Shown one piece after another: positions 42,351 to 55,200 of a DNA stretch of 64,000 bases. Position 1 is the first letter of the stretch, and the number at the start of each line of letters is the position of its first letter. Below the pieces are notes generated by a model. It was not told the DNA's origin. It did no database searches and saw nothing but the letters and a program-made list of their open reading frames with translations. Location: the NCBI RefSeq assembly GCF_019097595.1, contig NC_080717.1:17878336-17942335 (forward strand), read 5' to 3'. Both the position numbers and the translations under genes were made by a program. Source of the DNA: Hemibagrus wyckioides (Eukaryota > Chordata > Actinopteri > Siluriformes > Bagridae).

Positions 42351-44888
42351 ATAATGAATACATTTCATATGTCACATTGTGATGTGTGTGTACACTCAGA
42401 TATTCAGTAAAATGTTTCCAGATGTTTTTTATTGCCCTAGCAGTTATTGGGGGGTTTAGCAAAACTCTATTACATAGGCAAAAAACATTCAGTGATGTTA
42501 ACCCCTGACATCAAACCAAGACAGTGATTGACAATAGCCTGAAGTGTGTTCTGTATAAGGTGTACCTATGTTTACTGCTTTTCACACACATGGTATTAAA
42601 TATTTTCTCTATACCTGTACAAACACAAATTTGTGTGTACTTCATTGTAGTATTTAATCTCTAAATCCTTGTCAAAAAATTACTGCAAAAAATAATGAGT
42701 CTTTTTTGACTACATAGCATTACTCATTAAAACCATATTCCTCAGCCCTACATACCAGAAGCTGCTATGTGCCAGGGCCCACGCACGTGTTTCAGAGTGA
42801 TGAAACCACTTGCATTCAGCCTCATGTCGTTGTTAATTTCCCAGAGAGATCAGAAAGCCTTATGCAGGCAGATTTGCAAAGACAAACTACAGAGTAGAAC
42901 ACATTCATCAAGCTTCAACTGACAGCCCTGTTTCAGTGTTCGAATTAGTCACCACCAGCTAAACACTTAGATGTTATTGGAATTGGATAATTTAAATAAG
43001 AACATTTTGAACAACACGAGCTGGATTGGCAGTAAGAGCAATGAGTAATTCGGCGGTCCTTAGATAGGAACATCAGAACAATACTTAAGTTGATAATAAA
43101 CATGACTCTGGCTCAGACTTGGTAGCAGCTGGCAGACACCGAAGTACAGTAAGCCATAAACTGGTCTCCCAGTGTGAAAAGCTCTTTGTGGTGCTTTAGA
43201 TGCCAGTGATGGAAAAGGGATGATTCATGCCATGCACATCAGCAGAGATGATTGGAGCTTAGGGAGTGAATCTGAAGTGGTGTAATAATCAGTCTGCCAT
43301 TCAGGGTTTCATGTGGTGTAGCAGAAAATCCATCTTTGAGATGTTCGGCTATGTGTGAAGCCAGAATGGGGGACATTTTTTCCCTGCTGCAGCTACTTTA
43401 TGAGGTTCATTTGTGCTATAGTCACTATGCTGCTCAGTAAATTGGAGATATTTTTGGAGCCATCTGGAGTTGGAATTGCTAGCAAATACCTGCTGTAAAA
43501 CATGTCCAGTTAGATAGGAACCCTAATCTGAAAGGATCTAAAACTGGTTGGTTTGAAACAAAATGCTTCTTCCAGTTGTCTTACTCTGAGCGTTTAATAT
43601 TTCTGGGGAAATGTGCCCAATGTGACCCATCTTTTTAAATCAATTTACTGAAATTTCTTTTTAGAAACTCTTTTTTAGATTCCGGCTTTTCTTTCTATTT
43701 GACCTTATCCTGGAACCTGTTTCACAGAGAGATTTAGATTGTCAAATTGCTGCAATTACTATTTTTCCATTGTCAGGACAAAAAGTAGGTTTATAACTTT
43801 AAATAATAAATGTTAAAAATACCAGGTAGCACCAACTATTCTCTCTAGTGAACCTGAAGACGGAGTGAAAAGCTTGTGGGGGTGGAAAGAAAGTGCTAGA
43901 GGTATAGAGCCCAGAAAGAGATTCTTTAGTTTTATGTGAAACGCAAAGGGCATCCTGAGTGATGTACAACACCGCAATTCTTGTGGAGGTTATTTATTGA
44001 TGTGACTGCAAAATGTGAGTTCCTTTAGTGCCACTATCATTTAAAATGTGCATGAATATTGCCTAATTAAACATGAGCTAAGCTACGATTAGAGATAGAA
44101 CTAAATTGAACAAGCTGTCTTTTTAGTCAAAAACTGCTGTGACCTGCTATAAAAAGGACATCATGAAATAGAAATAATTAACATTGGTGATTAATAGGTA
44201 AGATTCAGCTTCTTTCCTTGCTTATGTGAGAATATTTGTGTTGGTTTGCAAGTACATTTTGTCCTTACTAATTTGCATATCATCTTTTGTTTTTACAACT
44301 CCAGTTAGTTCTTTAGCTTCCTGGAAGGTGTACTTAACAAAGGCCACTTTCTTAAAAATAGTTAAATTCATGCTTTTCAATTTAACCAAGGGACTTTTTG
44401 AGAAATAAAAAAATTGAAACTTTTTAGCCCCTGACTTGTGTGTTAAGCTAGGTTTGCTTGATTACACGGACACTACTGATTGTTAAAATAAACATTAAAG
44501 CAAACATTATATAATAATTCTGATTCATCCACTTATTTCCTCCTGTGGACGATGATTTAATTTAATAGCAGTTAACTAGCCAGGTAACTACATGCCACTG
44601 TTACCTATATAGTGAAACACAATTTACATAGTTTCATAGCAGAAGCGAGGAATGTTAGTGAACCAAGTTATTCAAAAACTTCATGCCATTTCAAACAGCA
44701 CAGTACTGCATAAATAACAGTACTGGGAATGGTAATGGTGTTGAGTTGGGAAATGGGGCATGTCCAGTAGTTTATATTCATGAATAACTGCATTTGTATG
44801 AAGGTGAAGATGTAGTGATGTTCCTAGGCCATTTTAGCAGTTTCCTTAACACTTAAAAAGACAAAGAATAAATGATTATAGTTCTTCT

Positions 44889-44965
44889 TTTTCTTCTTCT
44901 TCTTCTTCTTCTTCTTCTTCTTCTTCTTCTTTTTATCATCATGCACACACACACACACACACACA
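44889..44965. repeat. (TTC)n followed by (CA)n
   Basis: A polypyrimidine TTC tract at 44889-44930 followed after 13 bp by (CA)n at 44944-44965. Confidence 0.95.
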
Positions 44966-46052
44966 GATTCAGACATATAAAAAACTGCATGCATGAGTAG
45001 AGGCATTTCTGTCTCTCTAAGTGGTGTGCCAGTGGTGTTCCATTATAATACAATCAAGTCTACTAGCAAACGTTGCCAATGTTCTCTGATTACTGCTGAG
45101 CCTATTCCATTCTCTCCCTGATTACCATCTTGGCATTCACATTTAGGCAAAGACAGTTTATAAAGTTTTCCTTTTGGCATACTGCTCGAATGATAATATG
45201 TTTTTGTATTAACTGTGATCTGAAATTAGATTCTTAGCTTAGACTAGAATAAGGGAAAATACAGTTGCTCAGTACATGTAAAATTCTGATCTGAATGGTT
45301 TCTGTATAATGAAGTGTACCTGTATAAATTTCGGTGTCAGTAATACAACAAAACACAATGGTTTATTAAAGTCTTGTAGCAGAAGATGAAAAGTAAAAAG
45401 CTGATATACTATTGCAAACCAGGACTGCAGGATACTCTGTACGTTTCAGGGAACAGCTGTCTACATGAAGAAAAGTTAGATATATAAATATAAATAGTTA
45501 GCATTAGTACACACTCTGTAATACAGGTACCAAACAAGCACTTGGTATGATCAAAAGTACATCTTTAAATACAATCTAGCTTGCATAATTATACCTTAAA
45601 AAACAATTTAAATCTATACCACCACAGTGGAAAGGAAAATACAGGATGCTACATTTATTTCTGAGAGTATGGAATGTCATTCCTTTTACACCACCGCATT
45701 ATTGTGTATTAACAATATCCTATACACCGTGGAATTCACAACCATAACTAAATAAATAGATTGTGTTCTGAAACAGATTTACCTTGCTGTAGACTAACCC
45801 AGGACATTGTGTTTGTTGTTGTCTGCTGGGGATGTCAAGTGGACATATCTCATGGTTATTAGTGACAGGCTCAAACCTGAAAGGCTACAGGAAGCTTAAA
45901 TGTCCTCTGCCATTCTGTTCTGTTCCTGTAAGAGAAACTCACTGCTTATATTTGAGTCCTGCCAAGCAGGCCATGAACTAATCTAACCAATTCCAGACAC
46001 CACTGACAGGTGAGGTAAGGCCAATACCAATCTTCTGCTCTAGTTAATAGAT

Positions 46053-46110
46053 TGTGTGTGTGTGTGTGTGCGCGTATGTGTGTGTGTGCGCGTATGTGTG
46101 TGTGTGTTTG
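46053..46110. repeat. (GT)n/(GC)n imperfect microsatellite
   Basis: GT units with two GTGCGCGTAT interruptions, suggesting a duplicated sub-block. Confidence 0.9.
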
Positions 46111-49060
46111 ATGTGTGTGGTTGCGTGATTTGTACATTGTGTTTTGAACAATTGCTGTGGGAGTTACTCTACACATTAGTTCCACATCCTTCTCTGTCTG
46201 ACAGGAAAGCAATAACGTTAAGGTTATTTTTGACTTTCATGTGTTAAGTCTGTGTTGTAATTGAAATTTTATTAGCTGTAAACAATCCCCTGCCTTTCTG
46301 GTGGACCTCAGAAAGTGTGTTCATCTGCTATACCTGTGTGCGAATGGAGGTGGATATGTGTGTGTGGGTGTGTGTGCATCTCTTTTGGATTGTTGCTCAA
46401 GGGAATCCTTCTGCCACAGTCTCTGTGTGCGACTGACAGCTCTAAAGTGAGAGAGACAGGACTCCTTCAACCATGCCACAACCAGCTGCTCTCCGCTGCT
46501 CTGCAGGTTTAGCTTAAAGCTGTTCAGCTGGCTGGTCTGGCTCACGCATTCCTCACAGTTCACCTGTCACACTCAGACAAGTGAGAGACTCGGGGACAAC
46601 TTTTAGCCCTGACTGCATTTTCACTCTTTACTCTGGAGAGCACGAATATATTGGCTCGTAAACTGGAACAGCTGAATCAGACTGTGTTGTTAAAGTTACT
46701 AGAGCGCTGAAAGAAGGATATTGACTAAAGAATCAACTGTATTGCAATACCTGTGATTCATTCATCTGAAATCCATGTCTAAAACTTATTTTAACCATGG
46801 CTGCATAATATAGTATTAGTATTATTGCTACTAATAGTACAAGTAGATAGTATTGGATGATTCCTTGTAGAAAATATAAGCTTGTTTATTCAGACAATAT
46901 AAAATATGTCTTTTTTTTTGTTTGATCAGACTATTAAGAAGACAATATGACCAGAAAAAGGTTTTGAGGCATTCAGAGAAGAAGTGCTGAGCTGATATCA
47001 GATAAGAGATTGCCAACTGAATAGCAAAACTTTAAAGTTTACTGAGACCAACATGAAGTATTTATGCAGAAGAAATGTATAATATTCCGTGTTATTTACT
47101 GATAAACAAAAGACGTCAGCAGAAAGAGAGCTGGTGGTTAACACATTTTCTGATGGTTTGATCAGTTCATTACAAAGTGTCTAGGCTTAGTGCATGTTTT
47201 AAGCCTAGACAGAACAGAAAGAATGTCCAGGCCAAATCAAAGCATATCATACCCCTGGTCAAGGTCATAGGTGAGATCATGAACAAGTGGTATCACACAG
47301 TCAGCCCAGGACTGCTGGACAGGACAGGAGTGCTGTGATATATTCAGAAAATATATAAATTGTATAAACTAGTTTTTTTTTTTCAGACTTAAATGGAAAG
47401 AGCTTCAAAGAGCCCAGCTTTGTTGGGGGGAATGTATTCAAGGTTGTTTGGAAATTCAGTGGGATATTATAAAAAATGCACCTGTAAAGAAAGAAGACCA
47501 ACATCATGCCACAAAGGCAAAAATGCCCATTTACCTGTGCAGTATATTTCAACTTTAAAAAAACATAATAGATGATTGATTGCTTAAAAGTGAAACAGAA
47601 TCATGATCATTGACAATTTAACCAAAAATAATACAATACAAGCATTGATCGTATAGCCGAGAATGATTGTCAAAGCTGCATTTTAACACTTCATTTTTAT
47701 TGACTAGTTTTTATGTTCAGATAGCAAGAAGAAAAGAATTGGGACTTGGGACAAAAGTTGATTTTAAAATGTAACCAAATACTTGGTAAAATGCATCTCT
47801 GAGTAAAGAAGACCAACATTATGTCATTAGACAAAAATGCCTATTTGACTGTTAATTCAAGTCTTTAATCCCATGAAATATATTTTTCATATTTGACAAA
47901 GGTCCAGATCTTACTGAACACCTTTCCCTGGCTGAGACACTGCCAGTGGGCACAGTGGAATCTCTTCTTCTTTACCCAGAGAATTGAGTAGAAGCCATCT
48001 GGACTGCCATGCCTCTCTGATATGGCTCCATGTGGTTCCCAATGCCACAGCACAGCATGTGCTAAACTCAATACCACCCACTGACCTCTTTCAATGCTTT
48101 CAGTTAAGACAGCCTGATGCAGATGACCGAAAGAGGGAACACACAAAAATGATGATAAGGGTAATGGTTACTCAGATGGTGACCTGTGAGAGTGAAATTT
48201 TAATATATATGTTTTTTTTCTTCAAGGAAAGAGATTTTAATTTTTCAATGTTTTACAAGAACAGAAGAAATCATACTATCTGGAATAAAAAAGAGTAATT
48301 TTTAAGGATGGAGATGTAAAAGTAAATGTATTGAAATAAAAGTAATGATACATAAAACAATGTTTGGATTATATTTATTATTAGATGTCGGAATAAAGAC
48401 AAGAACTTTTGAAGACCTTTCATCCTCAATGAGATTGCTACTGATGATTATTCATGCTAGTGGAGTTTCTTCTAATTCCCAACTAAAATTCACTTTAAAC
48501 AGAAAAACAGTGTAATTTAATACAAGGATTAGTGCGTGGCTGAAAGATTCATTTGAGTGTCCACCCACTTGAAAAGGTCTTAATAAGCTTCTGTCTCAGA
48601 GTCTCTTGCACCCACACATGTATTAACATCCACTGCTATTTCTCCTTAGAACAACACTGTTGTGTTCCAAAAATATGCCGTGGTTGTACTGTTTGAAAAC
48701 TACTTTGCTGCCATGTTTCCTAGCAACTGTACTGAAGTAGTTTATGCTTTGTCGATGTCTCATTTACTTTCACAACACTCGTGTTTTAAAAATGTCACCC
48801 AGGCTCTAATGGAAGTAGGAACACTTGTCCTACCTCTTGTCTGCGTTGCAGTTGTTCAAGCTTTTGTTAAGCTGAGAAAATGATAGTGAGAATCCGGTGC
48901 TTTTAGAAAAGCAGTGCCCTCCTTTTTCCTGTTCTTGCTCTTATTATCTCTGCTACCGTCATGTGAAGCTTAGCTGCTCAAACGAGAAAATCCCTTCTTT
49001 ATACCGTTACCAAGGAAACTATTTACAGAATGTTTTTGGCACTCAGTTTTCTGCAAATAA

Positions 49061-49073
49061 GAAAAGAAAAGAA

Positions 49074-49141
<68 letters not shown>

Positions 49142-49143
49142 AA
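49061..49143. repeat. (AAAG)n microsatellite
   Basis: About twenty AAAG/AAAAG units, all-purine over 80 bp on the plus strand. The Lys/Glu/Arg-rich open frame across it is an artefact. Confidence 0.95.
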
Positions 49144-49567
49144 TGCAATTGAAATGCAAAACTTTAGTCCAACGAAATCACTGCCTACATACAGTCACTG
49201 AACCTGGACAGTTAAAGACTGGAAAACTCTTCAATTATCTAGTTTGGTTGAGCCTGTAGTCAGAGAGTCCTGTTCTTGGCTGACATGAATGAAACCCACT
49301 GTGATCTTCTTCTGCTGCAGCCATCCATCTCATTGTTTTGTGTATGCTTTTCTGTGTGATGCTTTTTGCTCACCATGAATATTGAGAGTGATTCTATGAG
49401 TTACTATATCTTTCCTGACAGTTCCTGACTCTGACCTCATCGACAAAGTGTTTCCACCTACATAACCGTCCCTCACTCAGTGTTTATTGTTTTTCACACC
49501 ATTTTATTTAAAAACACAAGAACTTAAAGTCACAGGGATCACATTTTTCCCTATTCTGATGTTTGAT

Positions 49568-49711
49568 GTAAATATTAACTGAAGCTTTTTTTAACTGTAT
49601 CTGTGTGACTTTATACATGGTGCTGCTGAAACATCATCGGCTGATTAGATAACTGCAATAATGTGCAGGTAGTCAAGTGTTTCTAATAAAGTGGACAGTG
49701 AGTGCACGTAA
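49568..49711 (-). mobile_element. terminal fragment of a Tc1-like element
   Basis: The text TATTAACTGAAGCT, TGGTGCTGCTGAAACATCAT, GGCTGATTAGATAACTGCA and CTAATAAAGTGGACAGTGAG corresponds to the end of the same family whose relic lies at 4374-4945 (GGAACACC..CCAATCAGGTGGCAGCA, inverted). Only one terminus is present. Confidence 0.65.
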
Positions 49712-50059
49712 TGAATCAGTGTAAGACCAGTGGCAGAGCTGCTTTTTGCTTCATGAATGTAATTACCTCACACATTGCTTAAAGACCGAGAAAGTCACTG
49801 CATCATTAGATTTTAATAAATGATTGTACGTAGAGTCAACATCTGCTATTCATCATTTGACATGTAACCTAGTTACATAATGGAAAAAAAAGCATCATTA
49901 ATGAGCATGCACAATTTATGGATTTATCTAGGACATTATTCAAGTATAGGGAAATGGATCAGCAAAAATGAGAAAAGAAAAAACTTCAAAATAATTAAGT
50001 TAGATGGCAGAAAGAGATTGGAGCTGATGTTATCTCATGGATGGAATTTTTTAAAGCAT

Positions 50060-50094
50060 GCACACACAGACACACACACACACACACACACACA
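50060..50094. repeat. (CA)n microsatellite
   Basis: About sixteen CA units with one GA interruption. Confidence 0.95.
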
Positions 50095-51814
50095 TCCAAT
50101 GTTAGGATTACAGTATCTGAAAGGGCATTCCAATCATTTCACATTGTTTATTAATATGGCTCACATACATGTCTGGACAAAATTATTCACTCTTTCACTG
50201 GTTTGATTGTTGAATAATTACAAATGGATTTTGTTGATTTTGTTGAAAAATTTCATCAATAATTAGCAATTCATCAAGCTGGAAATAATAGGTTATTACA
50301 ATATATTTAGTTAATGATTCTTTTCTAAATTGATTTAGTTAATGGGATAAACAGGATTTACATATCTACCCACTTAAATATCATGAGTAATATAAGTGTA
50401 AGTAAAATTGAGTCAGTTTTTGTGTATCTGGCTCAATGTGCCATGTGTTTTTGTGTAGTCACATCTGAGGGTGTTTTATGCCTTTATGCCCATGTTTCTG
50501 AACCACATGCTTTTGTGTGTGAGTGTGTAACACAATCTCTGTTAGAAGTAAATATGCTCAGTGATGTGGACTGGGAAGTGAAAAAGGGCACAAGAATGCC
50601 ACAATCCCCCACAGTTTTATCCTGCCCCTCCCGACATACCTAACATCTGCTCCTCCATACCACATGTCCAAATGGCCTCAGCTATTGCATGACTGTGAAT
50701 GACCTGCACTGATTGGAACGAGTATTCGGCTAGAAGATATATGTCTATGATGGTCTCCAGTCATTTAGATTTAGTGGTGGTAATTTATGTTGACTGGACT
50801 ATAATCTTGAAGTGGTTTACTGCCGGGGCAACTCTGATCTTAAGTCATGTTTCCAGACAGATCTGTAGTGCAATTTATGCAGACTTAATGAAGCCAAATT
50901 GGATGGTGTAGATTTAAATCACTCTTTGAGTAAAAGGAAAATATTTTATACAGCAAATTCCATAGCGTAATTTAATTATGAGGAGGAATGAATGAGATAT
51001 TCTGCAAATCTAAGCCTGTCAAATACATACTAATTAGGCAGGCTGATCCTCTAGTAAACCCCCTCCACCATATAAACAGTAAAGGGCTGTTATCAGATTA
51101 TCAGACCTGAACCTATTAAGGCCCATTAGACAAGCAGTGAAACAATATAATTCAGAATTTTACAAGATAATTACTTCAAGTGACTATTTTGCTGTTAGTC
51201 TCACTAACAAAGAAGATAACACACTTTACGAGGGCTGCACATGGTAGAGATTTAATGAGATACAGGGCTTGAAGTCATGCAGTAAAAGTAGAGATCATTA
51301 AGTTTGCCATGTGTACATGATAGAATGCAGAGCTGAAGCAGGTAAGCTGGAAACACTTTACACCTGCTTTCTGCTTCTTTTGTGATGGAGAGCTGTGAGA
51401 GCTTGAGGAAAAGGCAGATGGAGGGGGAGGATCTGAATGATGGCACGAATATGAAAGCAGTCTTGAGCACTTCAGGGCACTGAGCAAGAAATACACTCAA
51501 GATCACACTCTCACTCCCGGTCCATATGAGACTGCCATGCACACCTGGTTATCATGCTGGGGCGGGCAAAAATACCTTTTATACATAATACCAAATATGG
51601 CAAGTGTAAATACATCAAAATAAATTTTAATATTCAGCAACTGGAGTGCAGTATGTGCCAAAATAAAATGCAGCATTTATATATGTTTATAAATGGACAA
51701 ATGTGATGTTAACATGCTGATGGATAACCGGGCGGAATTTGTGTCCATTATGTCCAGATGAAAAACATTTTAAACACAGGGAAAGTGTCCTTCACAGCAA
51801 TTGATTTGCAGTAG

Positions 51815-52259
51815 GTTCAATTTTATTGTCATTGTCAGAGTATGAGTACAGAGACAATAAAATGCAGCGAACATCCAACCAATTGTGCAATAGCATCTAT
51901 TTAAATTAAATAAGTAAGGTTATGGTGCAATAAGTTACGATAACAGTGTACAGGTAAGGGCAAAGAGGATGATGTGTAACAGTAATGAATAAATAAAATA
52001 AATAAAAATTAGGATGCAATAAGACAGGATAAACAGGATACAGGAAGAGATAAACAGCATGATGTATGCAATATGATACAGCAGATTCATACAGTGATTA
52101 CAATAAATTCAGATAATAATAATGACAGTTAATTGCAGATAAGAGAGGTAATGTATAATTTAGTTTAGTATGGAGTTTAATTCTAATTTTTCAGTTGTAT
52201 AGTAGAAGCTGGCAGTTAGTTCAGCATTACAGAACTGTATACTAGTCAGTGCTGCTCTT
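51815..52259 (+). repeat. 5' portion of an older interspersed repeat flanking the satellite
   Basis: CAATTTTATTGTCATTGTCA, AATGCAGCGAACATCCAACC and ATTGTGCAATAGCA, followed by low-complexity TAAAT/ATAAG text, have the look of the beginning of a common teleost interspersed repeat. The counterpart sequence appears after the satellite at 61310. The link is inference from memory of such elements. Confidence 0.45.
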
Positions 52260-55200
52260 TGTACACTACTATACTGTAGTGTGTTAAGTGTATCGTAGTG
52301 TATTAAGTGTTTTTAGCGTATAGTAATATAGTGGTAATATAGTAGTCTATCGTAGTGTATTGTAGTTTATCGTAGTGTATTTAGTGTATTTAGCATATAG
52401 TAATGTATAGTAGTGTATCGTAGTGTATTGTAGTGTATCGTAGTGTATTTAGTGTATTGTAGTGTATTTAGTGTATCGTAGTGTATTGTAGTGTATCGTA
52501 GTGTATTTAGTGTATTGTAGTGTATCATAGTGTATTGTAGTGTATTTAGTGTATTGTAGTGTATTGTAGTGTATTGTAGTGTATCGTAGTGTACTGTAGT
52601 GTATTTAGTGTATTGTAGTGTATCGTAGTGTGTTTAGTGTATTGTAGTGTATTGTAGTGTATCGTAGTGTATTGTAGTGTATCGTAGTGTACTGTAGTGT
52701 ATTTAGTGTATTGTAGTGTATCGTAGTGTGTTTAGTGTATTGTAGTGTATCGTAGTGTGTTTAGTGTATTGTAGTGTATCGTAGTGTATTTAGTGTATTG
52801 TAGTGTATTGTAGTGTATTTAGTGTATTGTAGTGTATTGTAGTGTATTTAGTGTATTTAGTGTATTGTAGTGTATGGTAGTGTATGGTAGTGTATTTAGT
52901 GTATTGTAGTGTATGGTAGTGTACTGTAGTGTATCGTAGTGTATTTAGTGTACTGTAGTGTATCGTAGTGTATTTAGTGTACTGTAGTGTATGGTAGTGT
53001 ATTGTAGTGTATTTAGTGTACTGTAGTGTATGGTAGTGTATTGTAGTGTATTTAGTGTATGGTAGTGTATGGTAGTGTACTGTAGTGTATTTAGTGTATG
53101 GTAGTGTATGGTAGTGTATTGTAGTGTATTTAGTGTATCGTAGTGTATGGTAGTGTACTGTAGTGTATGGTAGTGTATGGTAGTGTATGGTAGTGTATTG
53201 TAGTGTATTTAGTGTATTGTAGTGTATTGTAGTGTATCGTAGTGTATTTAGTGTATTGTAGTGTATCGTAGTGTATTTAGTGTATTGTAGTGTATTGTAG
53301 TGTATTTAGTGTATGGTAGTGTATGGTAGTGTATTGTAGTGTATTTAGTGTATTGTAGTGTATTTAGTGTATCGTAGTGTATGGTAGTGTATTTAGTGTA
53401 TGGTAGTGTATTTAGTGTATTTAGTGTATTTAGTGTATCGTAGTGTATGGTAGTGTATTTAGTGTATTGTAGTGTATTGTAGTGTATTGTAGTGTATTTA
53501 GTGTATCGTAGTGTATTGTAGTGTTTCGTAGTGTATTGTAGTGTATTGTAGTGTATTTAGTGTATGGTAGTGTATGGTAGTGTATGGTAGTGTATGGTAG
53601 TGTATTTAGTGTATTGTAGTGTATTGTAGTGTATTTAGTGTATTGTAGTGTATGGTAGTGTACTGTAGTGTATCGTAGTGTACTGTAGTGTATTGTAGTG
53701 TATTGTAGTGTATGGTAGTGTATGGTAGTGTATTGTAGTGTTTTGTAGTGTATTGTAGTGTATTGTAGTGTATTTAGTGTATCGTAGTGTATTTAGTGTA
53801 TTGTAGTGTATGGTAGTGTATGGTAGTGTATGGTAGTGTATTGTAGTGTTTCGTAGTGTATTGTAGTGTATTGTAGTGTATTTAGTGTATTGTAGTGTAT
53901 TTAGTGTATTGTAGTGTATGGTAGTGTATGGTAGTGTATTGTAGTGTTTCGTAGTGTATTGTAGTGTATTGTAGTGTATTTAGTGTATCGTAGTGTATGG
54001 TAGTGTATTTAGTGTATTGTAGTGTATTTAGTGTATTGTAGTGTATGGTAGTGTATGGTAGTGTATTGTAGTGTTTCGTAGTGTATTGTAGTGTATTGTA
54101 GTGTATTTAGTGTATTGTAGTGTATTTAGTGTATTGTAGTGTATGGTAGTGTATGGTAGTGTATTGTAGTGTTTCGTAGTGTATTGTAGTGTTTCGTAGT
54201 GTATTGTAGTGTATTGTAGTGTATTGTAGTGTATTTAGTGTATCGTAGTGTATGGTAGTGTATTTAGTGTATTGTAGTGTATGGTAGTGTACTGTAGTGT
54301 ATCGTAGTGTATTTAGTGTACTGTAGTGTATTGTAGTGTATTTAGTGTATTGTAGTGTATTTAGTGTATTGTAGTGTATTGTAGTGTATTTAGTGTATTG
54401 TAGTGTATGGTAGTGTACTGTAGTGTATCGTAGTGTATTTAGCGTACTGTAGTGTATTGTAGTGTATTTAGTGTATTGTAGTGTATTTAGTGTATTGTAG
54501 TGTATTGTAGTGTTTCGTAGTGTATTGTAGTGTATTGTAGTGTATGGTAGTGTATGGTAGTGTATTTAGTGTATTTAGTGTATTGTAGTGTATTTAGTGT
54601 ATTGTAGTGTATGGTAGTGTACTGTAGTGTATCGTAGTGTATTTAGTGTACTGTAGTGTATGGTAGTGTATTGTAGTGTATTTAGTGTATTGTAGTGTAT
54701 TTAGTGTATTGTAGTGTATGGTAGTGTATGGTAGTGTATTGTAGTGTATTTAGTGTATTTAGTGTATCGTAGTGTATTGTAGTGTATTTAGTGTATGGTA
54801 GTGTATGGTAGTGTATTTAGTGTATTTAGTGTATTGTAGTGTATTGTAGTGTATTTAGTGTATTGTAGTGTATGGTAGTGTACTGTAGTGTATCGTAGTG
54901 TATTTAGTGTACTGTAGTGTATGGTAGTGTATTTAGTGTATTGTAGTGTATTGTAGTGTATTTAGTGTATTGTAGTGTATGGTAGTGTACTGTAGTGTAT
55001 CGTAGTGTATTTAGTGTACTGTAGTGTATTGTAGTGTATTTAGTGTATTGTAGTGTATTTAGTGTATTGTAGTGTATTGTAGTGTATGGTAGTGTATTGT
55101 AGTGTATTTAGTGTATCGTAGTGTATGGTAGTGTATTTAGTGTATTGTAGTGTATTGTAGTGTATTTAGTGTATTGTAGTGTATGGTAGTGTACTGTAGT

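Larger units (their letters stand above)
37041..51810. other. intergenic region without a supportable gene
   Basis: I see no pair of coherent coding exons on either strand. Contents: tri- and dinucleotide repeats, two dispersed-repeat remnants (38110-38250, 42135-42350), a foldback (39843-39921) and a Tc1-like terminus (49568-49711). The stretches 42.4-44.8, 45.0-46.0, 46.6-49.0 and 50.2-51.8 kb are ordinary AT-rich sequence to my reading. Confidence 0.5.

Noticed and set aside
46321..46563. Minus-strand 80-codon frame beginning MNCEECVSQTSQL
   Set aside because: Protein-like composition in part, but no splice partners, no recognised motif, and it runs into a GT-rich tract. Could be a missed exon, but not supportable.
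49061..49143. Lys/Glu-rich open frame over (AAAG)n
   Set aside because: Microsatellite translation artefact.
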